A stretch of DNA of 64,000 nt from Arcticibacterium sp964021845 (GCF_964021845.1 NZ_CAXHZC010000003.1:372001-436000), one strand, 5' to 3'. Counted from the stretch's first letter, positions 16,753 through 25,643 are shown. Notes: generated by a model not told the origin, from the sequence alone. Translations and numbers: made by a program.

Positions 16753-19196
16753 TTCGTGTCTTTTATACCCTTGAAAATGCTTAGGCCAAGTAGTAATATC
16801 AATCCAACCGAAGCTACAAGGTCAATCATTTTTCCGGACTTTACCGACTTAGGCTTAAATTCAAATATGATCTCATGTTTTCCTGCCGGAACCTCTAAGC
16901 CTCTTAATACATAATTGACCTTCAGGTGGTCTACAGGTTTTCCATCAATGTAGGAGAACCAATCTCGGTTACCTCTATAGAAAACCTCAGAAAAGACTGC
17001 AAAACCTTCATTGTTTGCACTAGAAGCGTAAACCAGCTTATTTGGAGTGTACGATGTTAACGAAATGCTGCTGCTAGAGTCTTTCTGATACGCTTTTGTT
17101 TCAGGGAAAAAGCTTTTTTGTGTTACAGCTTCTTCGCTTGGTGTAAAGCCTTCTCCTAAAGAAGCAAGCTCTTCGTCCGCAGTAGGCACTACCTTTAAAG
17201 TGTCTACAAACCAAGCGTTACCTAAAGCCTCTGGGTTTTGTTGAGCTATTGGGGTGTTTTCTGGTCCATTATTGATAAAGTATTTTGTATTCAGCATGTT
17301 TAAGATCGGCATATTTAATCTGCCATCTTTAATCATTTGATACTCATAAAGCTCTTGTATTTTCTTAAGCTTTGCACCGTGATAACCACCAATTGATTTA
17401 TGAAAATAAGAATCGCGGGCATCTGACCAGAAGCCTGTGGTTAAATTTATAACACGGAAATTCGGGTCTTTATCTGCCAAAATTTGTTGATCTGCAGCCG
17501 TAGCTTGGAAAGTTTCTTTGTTAAACCTCTTCGTCTCAAAATCTGAATTATTGAAGTAGCGTTTATCCACTGAAATAAAATCAAAAAGCACAAGTGCCAC
17601 GGCTATTATTCCAAAAACCACATTGCTGATTTTATTCTTCTTCAAAAGAAATATAGCTCCAATGGTTAAGGCTAAAAGCACCAAACCTCTGTAAATATCA
17701 TTAAGAGCCATGGAACTTCGGTCCTCACGAAGGGCATTTAATAGCCTTTGTGCAAAGTCATTTCCTAAAGATTGTGATAGGCTAGCTATAAAGTTTTGGT
17801 CTCTTGGGGCATTAAAGTCAACCATGAAATAGCCTAGAAACATTAATCCGACAATAATACCAGCAGTAGTATATATCGGTTTCTTTAGGCTGCCCCATGA
17901 GAACTCCGTTTTAAGTAAATCGGAAAGTGTATTTGCCGCTCCCCATACTAATAGGAAATGCACTAAAGTGAGAATCATGGTCACCGCCCTAAACTTATTA
18001 TAGCCTGGGAACGTGTCAAAAAAAACATTATTGAAAACAGGAAAATTACTACCCCACGATAGAACAATGAATAGACCTGTTAATCCTGCTATGAGCCATT
18101 TTAGCTTGCCTTTTGATATAAAAAGACCTAAAAGAAAAAGGAAGAAAACGATTATTCCTGAATATGAAGGGCCACTGGTGACGGATTGGTCGCCATGGTA
18201 AAGAGGAAGTTGCCTTATAAACTGTTTGGCTGCTCCTGGGTCTACCCCTCCCGAGTTAAGTGTTTTATAAACCTCTGAATTTTCAGAAAGTGCTCCTGCC
18301 GAACCTCCGCCCATGAGGTCAGGCACAATCAGATTGAAGGTTTCGTCAATGCCATAACTCCAGCCAAAAGCATAGCTTCTGTCGAGTCCATTGTTTCCAG
18401 CAGTTGAGTTTTGAAGTTCTGTTTTACCTCTTGTTGTTTCAGACGAATATGTAATATTATTCCATAGCCTCATGGAATTCATGCCTACACCAATACATAA
18501 GGCAATGGCAAAACTTAGTGCGATTTTTGGGAATAAATTTAATTGTTTGGCTTGAATGATTTTGACGGATTCATATATCGAATAGGCAATCAAGATTAAC
18601 ATGAAGTAATACGTAATCTGTAGGTGGTTCGCATAAAGTTCTAAACCAAGGAATAATGCTGTTAAGAATGTTCCTAACAAGTATTTTCCTCTGAAAACAT
18701 AAATAAAGCCAGCCATTAAGGCGGGGCCGTATGCCAACGCCAAAATTTTAGAAACATGACCAGCTTCTAAGTAAAGCATGTTATAGGTGCCTAAGGCATA
18801 GGCAATAGAACCAATTACTGAAACCCAGATGTTTCTTCTCAAGCTAATCATGAAAATGAAAAAACCTACCATCATTAAGAAGATTGTACCAGAAGGTACA
18901 GGTAGCATAACACTCAAGAAACCACCAAGTCGAGAGGTTAAACTATTGGGGTAAGCTCCTGTTATCATATAACCAGGCATACCTCCAAACATTGAGTTAG
19001 TCCACCAAGCCCACTCGCCTGTTTGCTCATGAAAATCATTTAACTCCTTTGCCGCTCCTCCTGCCATATTAGTATCATGCATAGAGAGCGTTTTTCCACT
19101 TAGTAATGGGCTGAAATAGCTCATGGTGACCAGTAGGAAAAAGAGAATGGCTAGAACGTAAGGAAGGGAAGATTTTAAATCAAACTTATTTTTCAT
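16749..19196 (-). CDS. YfhO-family membrane protein
   Basis: First gene of the polysaccharide operon. It is 815 residues with about 12-14 membrane helices up to residue 545, then a large soluble domain (about 545-785) and a final helix. The C-terminal phrases NRDWFSYIDGKPV and LRGLEVPAGKHEI are characteristic of YfhO proteins, which in Gram-positives are implicated in glycosylating lipoteichoic acid and here likely act as a GT-C type glycosyltransferase on envelope polymers. The 4-bp overlap with the methyltransferase gene ties it to the glycan pathway. The specific substrate is not deducible. Confidence 0.88.
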   Translation of the reverse strand: MKNKFDLKSSLPYVLAILFFLLVTMSYFSPLLSGKTLSMHDTNMAGGAAKELNDFHEQTGEWAWWTNSMFGGMPGYMITGAYPNSLTSRLGGFLSVMLPVPSGTIFLMMVGFFIFMISLRRNIWVSVIGSIAYALGTYNMLYLEAGHVSKILALAYGPALMAGFIYVFRGKYLLGTFLTALFLGLELYANHLQITYYFMLILIAYSIYESVKIIQAKQLNLFPKIALSFAIALCIGVGMNSMRLWNNITYSSETTRGKTELQNSTAGNNGLDRSYAFGWSYGIDETFNLIVPDLMGGGSAGALSENSEVYKTLNSGGVDPGAAKQFIRQLPLYHGDQSVTSGPSYSGIIVFFLFLLGLFISKGKLKWLIAGLTGLFIVLSWGSNFPVFNNVFFDTFPGYNKFRAVTMILTLVHFLLVWGAANTLSDLLKTEFSWGSLKKPIYTTAGIIVGLMFLGYFMVDFNAPRDQNFIASLSQSLGNDFAQRLLNALREDRSSMALNDIYRGLVLLALTIGAIFLLKKNKISNVVFGIIAVALVLFDFISVDKRYFNNSDFETKRFNKETFQATAADQQILADKDPNFRVINLTTGFWSDARDSYFHKSIGGYHGAKLKKIQELYEYQMIKDGRLNMPILNMLNTKYFINNGPENTPIAQQNPEALGNAWFVDTLKVVPTADEELASLGEGFTPSEEAVTQKSFFPETKAYQKDSSSSISLTSYTPNKLVYASSANNEGFAVFSEVFYRGNRDWFSYIDGKPVDHLKVNYVLRGLEVPAGKHEIIFEFKPKSVKSGKMIDLVASVGLILLLGLSIFKGIKDTK

Positions 19197-19250
19197 TAGG
19201 AAACATGTTATTGTTCGGTCTTATCAAGTTTTACTAAACCCATATCGTGC

Positions 19251-19258
19251 CAAACTTA
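19251..19258 (-). promoter_or_regulatory. -7 promoter box for the polysaccharide operon
   Basis: TAAGTTTG on the minus strand fits TAnnTTTG and is 54 bp upstream of the YfhO start codon. No -33 TTG at the usual spacing was found, so this is a tentative call. Confidence 0.4.
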
Positions 19259-19383
19259 CGAAAGACAAGGCAAGACTAGCTTTTTCAAGAAAACACCTAT
19301 ATTTAGCCAAATCTATGAAATTGATTTTATTTATCAATTCCATCACTTAATTCTCAACCCTTTATTATTGAAAAACAGCCAGA

Positions 19384-21516
19384 ATGAAACAGTTTCTACT
19401 TTTTGCTTCCGTATTCTTAATTATTAGTTCATGTGCAGATAAAACCACCGATTACTCAAAATGGACAAACTATGGAGGAACAAAAGATGCCTCGAGGTAC
19501 TCTTCTCTAGAACAAATTAATGTTGAAAATGTTAAAAACCTTGATGTGGCATGGGAATATCATACAGGCGATGCATCCGAGAATTCTCAGATTCAATGTC
19601 AGCCCATTATTGTAGATAGTATTTTATATGCTACCACGCCTAAGTTAAGCTTAGTAGCTCTTCATGTAGAAACAGGAAATGAGATCTGGCGTTTTGATCC
19701 TTTTGAGGTTTTGGGTGGAGAAAACTCTTGGGCAGGAACAAATAGAGGGGTTACCTATTTTAAGGAAGGTGACACCCGACGAATCCTTTTCTGTGCCGGA
19801 AGCTATTTAATGTCTGTTGATGCTATAACAGGTAAACCAGATTTAAGTTTTGGAGACAAAGGAAAGGTAGATTTACAAATAGGATTATCTGAAAACTCAG
19901 AAGATCAGTTTTTGGTAGTTTCCAACACACCTGGAATTATTTACGGGGATAAGATAATTATGGGAATGCGACTTTCTGAAGGTTTAGATGCTGCTCCAGG
20001 ACATATCAGAGCCTATAACGTAAAAACAGGAAAGCAAGAGTGGGTTTTTCATACCATTCCCAAGAAAGGGGAGCTAGGTTATGACACCTGGGACGAGGAA
20101 TTTGTAGACAAAATAGGTGGAGCAAACAACTGGGCTGGCTTAACGCTGGATGAGGAGCGAGGAATAGTATATGTGCCTACGGGCTCTGCCACCTATGATT
20201 TTTGGGGTGGATTCAGAAAAGGAGACAATCTTTTTGCCAATAGTTTGATAGCTTTAAATGCTGCCACAGGAGAGCGAGTTTGGCATTATCAATTAGTTCA
20301 TCATGATGTGTGGGACAGAGATATTCCTTCAAACCCTAACTTAGTTACTATTAATAAAGACGGCAAAAAGATTGATGCTATAGCACAAATCACTAAGCAT
20401 GGTTATGTCTTTATGTTTGACCGTGAAACGGGCGAACCGATTTTCCCTATTGAAGAGAAAACAATACCTGAAAACATAATGGATGGTGAATTTGCCTCTG
20501 CTACGCAGCCAATTCCTACATTACCAGAAGCATTTATGCGTCAAGAAGTAGGGGAGAAGGATTTGCTAAATATCACACCTGAATTAGAAAGGGAAGTGAA
20601 AGGCATGATAGAAGGCGTAGAATATGGTAATATGTGGTTGGCTCCAAGTCAAGAAAGACCGTTTTTGCTTTTTCCTGGTTTTGATGGTGGTGGAGAATGG
20701 GGCGGAGCTGCTGTAGACCCTGAAAGTGGTATTATGTATGTCAATGCCAATGAAATGCCGTGGCTGATAGAAATGATTCCTAATGAAGCCGCAAAACTTA
20801 AAAAGGGAGAGATAAGTGGAAGTAGTATTTATGCCAATAACTGTGCAAACTGCCACGGAGCAGACAGGATGGGAAACACTTCGGCGTTTCCTAAATTGGT
20901 AGGCCTTGCGGGAAAATATGACAGTGAAGAAGTACACAAAATCCTGAAAAACGGAAGAGGAGGAATGCCTTCATTTAAACATATAGCTCAGGCAGAAAGA
21001 GATGCCTTGGTGAATTTCCTTTTAGAAAAAGAGGAAAAAGGTGTCAAAAAAGAACTGAGTGGAGGGAAAGAAAAACTGACTACGCCTTATTTAATGAACG
21101 GTTACAAACGTTTCTTGACGAAAGATGGCTACCCAGGTATAAATCCTCCTTGGGGTACATTAAATGCCATAGATTTAAACTCGGGTAAGATACTTTGGAA
21201 AACGCCTTTGGGAGAGTTTCCTGAACTAACCGCCAAAGGAATTCCGATTACAGGAAGAGAGAATTATGGCGGCCCAGTAGTAACCAAAGGCGGTGTCATT
21301 TTTATAGGAGCCACGGAAGATGAAATGTTTAGAGCCTTTGACAAGAAAACAGGAAAAGTTCTTTGGGAAACAAAATTACCGGCCGGCGGCCACGCCACAC
21401 CATCTGTTTACGAATGGAAAGGCAAACAATACGTAGTAATAGCCTGCGGAGGTGGTAAAAGCGACAAGTCGGGCGACTCTTATCTAGCGTTTGCTTTGCC
21501 TGAAATTTCAGAATAA
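19384..21516 (+). CDS. PQQ-dependent quinoprotein dehydrogenase with embedded cytochrome c domain
   Basis: Envelope lipoprotein with cleavage before Cys17 (ISSC) and 710 residues. WTNYGGTKDASRYS starts an eight-bladed PQQ propeller; blades recur with W motifs such as GNEIWRFDP, GERVWHYQLVHHDVWDRD and GKVLWETKLPAGGHATP. A cytochrome c domain with heme site Cys487-Ala-Asn-Cys490-His491 is inserted at about 470-560 between blades, the arrangement of membrane glucose/alcohol-type quinoprotein dehydrogenases of Bacteroidota. It would oxidise a sugar or alcohol in the periplasm and pass electrons through the heme to the respiratory chain. No PQQ biosynthesis genes are in the window. Substrate uncertain. 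Confidence 0.9.
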   Translation: MKQFLLFASVFLIISSCADKTTDYSKWTNYGGTKDASRYSSLEQINVENVKNLDVAWEYHTGDASENSQIQCQPIIVDSILYATTPKLSLVALHVETGNEIWRFDPFEVLGGENSWAGTNRGVTYFKEGDTRRILFCAGSYLMSVDAITGKPDLSFGDKGKVDLQIGLSENSEDQFLVVSNTPGIIYGDKIIMGMRLSEGLDAAPGHIRAYNVKTGKQEWVFHTIPKKGELGYDTWDEEFVDKIGGANNWAGLTLDEERGIVYVPTGSATYDFWGGFRKGDNLFANSLIALNAATGERVWHYQLVHHDVWDRDIPSNPNLVTINKDGKKIDAIAQITKHGYVFMFDRETGEPIFPIEEKTIPENIMDGEFASATQPIPTLPEAFMRQEVGEKDLLNITPELEREVKGMIEGVEYGNMWLAPSQERPFLLFPGFDGGGEWGGAAVDPESGIMYVNANEMPWLIEMIPNEAAKLKKGEISGSSIYANNCANCHGADRMGNTSAFPKLVGLAGKYDSEEVHKILKNGRGGMPSFKHIAQAERDALVNFLLEKEEKGVKKELSGGKEKLTTPYLMNGYKRFLTKDGYPGINPPWGTLNAIDLNSGKILWKTPLGEFPELTAKGIPITGRENYGGPVVTKGGVIFIGATEDEMFRAFDKKTGKVLWETKLPAGGHATPSVYEWKGKQYVVIACGGGKSDKSGDSYLAFALPEISE

Positions 21517-21544
21517 TGTTATATTTGGTTATAAAATCACAGAA

Positions 21545-21772
21545 ATGTCAACAACAGAGTTAAAAAACTTGGTATTAGAAAAGGTTCAAGGCATTGATAA
21601 GGAGTACCTTTTGGAGGATTTATTACATCTTATCGAATTTGATTCAGAAACTATTTCTGTACCTGAGGAACATAAAAAGGGTTTAGGCCAAGGGCTAGAA
21701 GATATAACAAAGGGTAATGTTATTTTGGGTGATAAAGTGGAAGCAGACTTTGAGAAATGGTTAAACGAATAA
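21545..21772 (+). CDS. Antitoxin of a ParE/RelE-type toxin-antitoxin pair
   Basis: Acidic 75-residue protein from ATG 21545. The ending, with DKVEADFEKWLNE, resembles small antitoxins of the addiction-module type, where the C-terminal tail wraps the toxin. It overlaps the toxin start by 16 bp, the classic TA arrangement. An upstream in-frame start exists but lies inside the quinoprotein gene and adds an unrelated leader, so I reject it. The reading frame is intact, unlike the toxin. It should bind the toxin and possibly repress its own promoter, although no DNA-binding motif is obvious. Confidence 0.7.
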   Translation: MSTTELKNLVLEKVQGIDKEYLLEDLLHLIEFDSETISVPEEHKKGLGQGLEDITKGNVILGDKVEADFEKWLNE

Positions 21773-22055
21773 CTTGGACAGAATTAGCTGTTTTTCAAAG
21801 AAGAGAAATTCTACAATATTGGATATCTAGAAACAAAAGTAAAAGCTACTCCATAAAGCTCAACAAGCTCTTTCTTAAAGGCACACAATTAAGACCTATC
21901 CCAACTCTGGAAAACTTACAGACTACAAGGGAATTAGAGTAAAAATCATTAGAGATTACTATTTATATTATAAGGTCAACAGTGCTGACCTTTATATAAT
22001 TGCGATTTTTGACGTTAGGCGAAACCCTATAGTAACAAAGAATTTGTTTTTGTAA
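21757..22055 (+). pseudogene. ParE/RelE-family toxin, frameshifted
   Basis: From ATG 21757 the frame encodes a ParE-like N-terminus (ITWTELAVFQRREILQYW) but stops at 21942 after 61 residues. Reading -1 from about 21915 (GGA AAA CTT) restores the family C-terminus: GKLTDYKGIRVKIIRDY, then LYIIAIFDVRRNP, ending at TAA 22053-22055. The joined length is 99 residues, normal for ParE. One missing base near CTGGAAAAC explains the break. No canonical slippery heptamer is present, so a disabling mutation (or sequencing error) is more likely than programmed frameshifting. The intact toxin would inhibit gyrase or cleave ribosome-bound mRNA, depending on subfamily. Confidence 0.8.
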
Positions 22056-22096
22056 TTGATTATGAGGTAGTATTCCGATATTATTCTATAAAAACT

Positions 22097-22495
22097 ATGA
22101 TAAAGAAAACCTTATTGAGCAGAACGACTCGTTTAACGGCCATTATAGCCATATTTGCGTCGCTAAACATGTTCGTTTTTGCGACGGATGAGGATGTTTT
22201 TCTTTATGACTATGGTTCTTTTTTTATGAGACTTATGCTGTTTTATTTGGCAAGTCAGATGATTGTAATTGCTTTTTTAAATGAAGTTTATATTGAGGGA
22301 AATTCCTTAGTGGTGAAGAGGATATTTGAGAAAGTAAGAAGTCAAAAGTTCTCTGAAATTACATCTGTAAAGAAAACTTTACTGGTTAATAGTGTTTTCT
22401 TGATTCCAAATGTTAAAGTAAGCTTTAAAGATGGAAACTATGCTCGGTACTATCCTCTCAACAATGATATCAATTTGGAAGATTATATTTCTTAA
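22097..22495 (+). CDS. Small membrane protein, unknown
   Basis: Protein of 132 residues with two membrane helices (about 13-30 and 44-63) separated by an acidic loop (TDEDVFLYDYG). A soluble tail (65-132) follows, with beta-rich pattern NEVYIEGNSLVVKR, then SVFLIPNVKVSFKDG. This layout resembles small bacterial PH-like membrane proteins, but I see no definite family signature. It starts 41 bp after the reconstructed toxin end and converges with the next gene. Function unknown. Confidence 0.55.
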   Translation: MIKKTLLSRTTRLTAIIAIFASLNMFVFATDEDVFLYDYGSFFMRLMLFYLASQMIVIAFLNEVYIEGNSLVVKRIFEKVRSQKFSEITSVKKTLLVNSVFLIPNVKVSFKDGNYARYYPLNNDINLEDYIS

Positions 22496-22571
22496 GATTT
22501 ATTCAGCCAGTAAATACATCTAACTATAGGAGCAATCAATAAAATCTTTTGACTTAACAAAGAATCAAAAA

Positions 22572-22883
22572 TCAATCCTCCGGAAAAAACTTCTTAAAGC
22601 CGATACGTCTCAGCATTTTCTTTTCAAAAGCCCAGAAGAACTTAAACTGACCAAATACCCAACCCACAAGCGGCAGGGTCAACTGGTAAATAGGGAAGAT
22701 TAGGAGAATACGACAGACAAGATAAAGAATGTATGGCTCGGTGGTTTCTGGACTCAGGCCAAAAAACGCAGTCACGGGTTTAGCTACCCAGGTGGCAAAA
22801 GAACCATTAATAGAAAATACTACTAAAATAGCCACTAACTGCCAGTTTGATGTCAAGCCCCAACGTTCCTTAAGTTTCTCCAT
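22572..22883 (-). CDS. DUF6787-like small membrane protein
   Basis: Protein of 103 residues starting at ATG 22883 (MEKLKERWGLTSNW); a longer form beginning 33 bp upstream adds a leader unlike the family. There are two membrane helices (about 16-36 and 54-76), and the C-terminal phrase FGQFKFFWAFEKKML is one I associate with a small Bacteroidota-specific family. These proteins have no established function. It converges with the preceding gene and is divergent from the GT2 gene at 23066. Confidence 0.65.
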   Translation of the reverse strand: MEKLKERWGLTSNWQLVAILVVFSINGSFATWVAKPVTAFFGLSPETTEPYILYLVCRILLIFPIYQLTLPLVGWVFGQFKFFWAFEKKMLRRIGFKKFFPED

Positions 22884-23035
22884 GTTCGTATTTATGGGGC
22901 AAAAGTACAATTTCATAAGAAAACTAGACTTATTTACTTTGGTTTTATTAAGTCCTTCTTATTTACTTTCTAGATACTAAGAAGGAGAAAACGCAAAGCG
23001 TGCTGATAAAAAACAAACCACATTCTTAATTTCTC

Positions 23036-23043
23036 TATTTTTG
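23036..23043 (+). promoter_or_regulatory. -7 promoter box for the GT2/AraC unit
   Basis: TATTTTTG fits TAnnTTTG and is 22 bp upstream of the GT2 start codon, implying a very short leader. No -33 match was seen. Confidence 0.45.
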
Positions 23044-23065
23044 CAGAGCATCTTTAAAAGCATAT

Positions 23066-24010
23066 ATGATTTCTATCGTAATCCCGATTTTTAACGAGGA
23101 GGAAAACATTCCAAACCTCTATGCCAGATTAACCGCCGCTTCCCCTTCTTGGAAAGAAGATTATGAGATAGTATTGGTAGATGATGGCTCTTCAGATAGC
23201 TCATTAGAAATCATGACGGAGCTTGTTGAAAAAGATGCTCACGTACGTTTAATAAAGCTTTCTAGAAATTTTGGACACCAGCCAGCTATTTCGGCAGGTA
23301 TTCAAGAGGCTAAAGGCGACGCCGTGGTTATTATGGATGGTGACTTACAAGACCCACCAGAAGAGCTCTACCGATTTTTGAACAAATGGCGTGAAGGCTA
23401 TCAGGTGGTTTATGCCATCAGAACCAAAAGAAAAGAAGGCTTTTTTAAGAAAATAGCTTATGCTACTTTTTATAGAATGTTGGCTGCTATTTCGGAGATT
23501 GACATTCCGCTTGATTCAGGAGACTTCTGTGTGATGGACAGGAAAGTGGTGAACGCCATTGTCAAAGAAATGCCAGAGCAAATCCGTTTTGTGAGAGGTT
23601 TGCGTGCTTATGCCGGTTTTAAACAAATAGGGGTAAAATACGAAAGGGCAGAAAGAGCAGCAGGAGAAGTAAAATACACTTTCAAAAAGCTCATGGAGTT
23701 GGCACTTGACGGGCTGTTTGGTTTCTCCAATGTACCGCTAAGGCTAGCCACGTATTTTGGTTTCATTATAGCTATTCCTTCTTTTATCGTTGGTTTTTTC
23801 TTTGTGCTACACAGAATTATAGGCTTTAAAGTTTTAGGCCATACGCCTGCCGAAATCCCAGGAACCACCACATTGACCGTAGGGATGTATTTTTTAGGAG
23901 GTGTTACCTTGATAATTCTTGGAATTTTGGGCGAATACATCGGCAGGATTTATATAGAGGTGAAAAGACGACCTTTCTTTGTGATTGATGAAATAGTCGA
24001 AAAGAAATAA
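23066..24010 (+). CDS. Membrane-anchored GT2 glycosyltransferase (polyprenyl-phosphate type)
   Basis: Protein of 314 residues. The cytoplasmic GT-A domain (1-225) has IVIPIFNEEENIPNLY, LVDDGSSDSS, the catalytic DxD-type MDGDLQDPPE and DSGDFCVMDR. Two C-terminal membrane helices (about 233-255 and 268-290) and a short tail ending in RRPFFVIDE follow. This is the layout of GtrB/ArnC/DPM-like enzymes that load a sugar onto undecaprenyl phosphate for later use in the envelope. The AraC-family gene starts immediately after its stop codon (no gap), so the two are cotranscribed. Confidence 0.9.
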   Translation: MISIVIPIFNEEENIPNLYARLTAASPSWKEDYEIVLVDDGSSDSSLEIMTELVEKDAHVRLIKLSRNFGHQPAISAGIQEAKGDAVVIMDGDLQDPPEELYRFLNKWREGYQVVYAIRTKRKEGFFKKIAYATFYRMLAAISEIDIPLDSGDFCVMDRKVVNAIVKEMPEQIRFVRGLRAYAGFKQIGVKYERAERAAGEVKYTFKKLMELALDGLFGFSNVPLRLATYFGFIIAIPSFIVGFFFVLHRIIGFKVLGHTPAEIPGTTTLTVGMYFLGGVTLIILGILGEYIGRIYIEVKRRPFFVIDEIVEKK

Positions 24011-24856
24011 ATGCTTAGGGTACCCTCCGAAATAGCAGCAGACCAGTTTGAGTCTCTAAAGATTCAGGAGCTGACTTTTGTGGCTTATCGGAGTGATGTT
24101 TACCCTTCCAAGAACGAGGTTTTTTTTGAAGAAAATGCCGTTATCTATGTTATAGAAGGAGAAAAACGCTTTACCAATACCGAGTCTGACGTTACGGTAA
24201 CCAAAGGCGATGTTTTTTTTATTCGTCGAGGCTATTACCTGATGTCAGAGTCAATTGACGAGTCCTACAAAAGCCTGGTTTTTTTTATAGAAGATAAGCT
24301 TATCAAAGATTTTGTAGACCAGAATATTGAGCTTTTCCCAGAAGAGAAAAAGGTTTCTTATGATAACTCGGCTCTGCTGGTTCTTCATTCTAATGATAAA
24401 TTTGGGAAGTTTGCCGAATCCGTCTTGCCTTATTTCAAATCTAAGACCAAATATCTTAATCAGTTTTTGAAGCTGAAACTGCACGAGCTTTTACTGCATT
24501 TGATGGAGTTTGACAATGACGATAAACTCCGTAGTGTGCTCCGTTTGATTTATAGGGGCGAAAAAGAAGACTTAGGCTATTTGATGCAAAACTATTATTT
24601 AAAACCGCTAACTATCAGCGAGCTCTCAAAGCTTTCAGGTAGAAGCCTGTCTGGCTTTAAGCGAGATTTTCAAGAACAATTTGGCGTTTCGCCAGCATAC
24701 TGGATAAGGTCAAAGAGACTAAGTAGAGCTGCGTTCTTACTTAAAAATAGCGACAAAAACGTTTCAGAAGTAGCGGAGGAGGTTGGCTTTGAAAGCATCT
24801 CGCACTTCATAAAACTCTTCAAAGAAACCTACGGAAAAACGCCGGCTAAATATTAA
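24011..24856 (+). CDS. AraC-family transcriptional regulator
   Basis: Protein of 281 residues. An N-terminal cupin-like sensing domain (about 30-110, with GDVFFIRRGYYLMSE) precedes a C-terminal double helix-turn-helix (about 180-281): LTISELSKLSGRSLSGFKRDF, then VSEVAEEVGFESISHFIKLF and the terminal family signature GKTPAKY. Its ATG directly follows the GT2 stop codon (TAA then ATG), which predicts reinitiation and coexpression. The regulated genes and effector are unknown; linkage suggests envelope glycan or stress control. Confidence 0.92.
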   Translation: MLRVPSEIAADQFESLKIQELTFVAYRSDVYPSKNEVFFEENAVIYVIEGEKRFTNTESDVTVTKGDVFFIRRGYYLMSESIDESYKSLVFFIEDKLIKDFVDQNIELFPEEKKVSYDNSALLVLHSNDKFGKFAESVLPYFKSKTKYLNQFLKLKLHELLLHLMEFDNDDKLRSVLRLIYRGEKEDLGYLMQNYYLKPLTISELSKLSGRSLSGFKRDFQEQFGVSPAYWIRSKRLSRAAFLLKNSDKNVSEVAEEVGFESISHFIKLFKETYGKTPAKY

Positions 24857-24879
24857 AGAGAAAAAGTTTCTGCGAGATA

Positions 24880-25590
24880 TTAGTCCTTCAGCTGAAGCTT
24901 ATCACCCACTAAATGAATAACCACATCAAACTGGTCTTTAATCAAACAGTAAGGAATATCATTTCCAGCTAGATTTTTCAACCTTTTTAGGTGACTTGCT
25001 CTTTGTAAATAAGCCACCATGTCAGTCTCAGCATCTTCATAAGCGGCAGTTGCCAAATGAGTACTGTCCTCCTCGTTTTCATGGGTTTCGCTTAGCATTT
25101 TAACCAACGCACCAGCAAACAGAATATCTTCTAAACCAGGTCTACCTTTCCAGCCAGCACATATAACTATTACATCTTTGTCGATGCTTTGCAAATATTT
25201 TGCGGTTGGGCTTAAGTTTGAAAAAGATGCCACTAAAATTTCATCCGCCTTTCCTTTGGCTTTATTGATGGCCAAAGTACCATTTGTAGTAGTCATCGCA
25301 ATGTCTTTCCCTTTGGCTTTATCAGCCATATAGCTAAAAGGAGAGTTGTCTAAATCAAAGCCTTCAATCATTTTGGCATGACGCTCGCCGCCGGCCAGAT
25401 AGCCTTGGGCTTGTAATTTTAAGCATTCCTCCACCTCCAAAACAGGTGTTATAGATTTGACGCCGGTAGCTAAACCAGCCACCATACAAGAAGTAGCCCT
25501 GAAAACATCAGTAACCACTACTACTTTTCCAGCCAAATCATGCTGTTCAATTAAATTGGGCGTAAGGCAAACATCAATATTTCTCTTCAT
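24880..25590 (-). CDS. comB: 2-phosphosulfolactate phosphatase (ComB family)
   Basis: By family, it hydrolyses 2-phosphosulfolactate to sulfolactate, a step of coenzyme M synthesis in methanogens. Family blocks are VVVTDVFRATSCMV, AGGERHAKMIEGFDLDNSP, MTTTNGT and VICAGWKGRPGLEDI with its catalytic acidic and cysteine region. I start at ATG 25590 (236 residues); three residues upstream another ATG is possible. No other coenzyme M or sulfonate gene is in the window. In Bacteroidota such orphans may act on a different phosphate ester, possibly linked to sulfonolipid metabolism, which is speculation. Confidence 0.85.
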   Translation of the reverse strand: MKRNIDVCLTPNLIEQHDLAGKVVVVTDVFRATSCMVAGLATGVKSITPVLEVEECLKLQAQGYLAGGERHAKMIEGFDLDNSPFSYMADKAKGKDIAMTTTNGTLAINKAKGKADEILVASFSNLSPTAKYLQSIDKDVIVICAGWKGRPGLEDILFAGALVKMLSETHENEEDSTHLATAAYEDAETDMVAYLQRASHLKRLKNLAGNDIPYCLIKDQFDVVIHLVGDKLQLKD

Positions 25591-25643
25591 AGCTCGCAAA
25601 AGTACGAAAGCGGATGAAGTTTTATATTACAAAAAACTTCAAA

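Noticed and set aside
21900..21942. Programmed -1 frameshifting in the ParE toxin
   Set aside because: CTG GAA AAC has no X XXY YYZ heptamer and no adjacent strong hairpin was seen; a base deletion is simpler.
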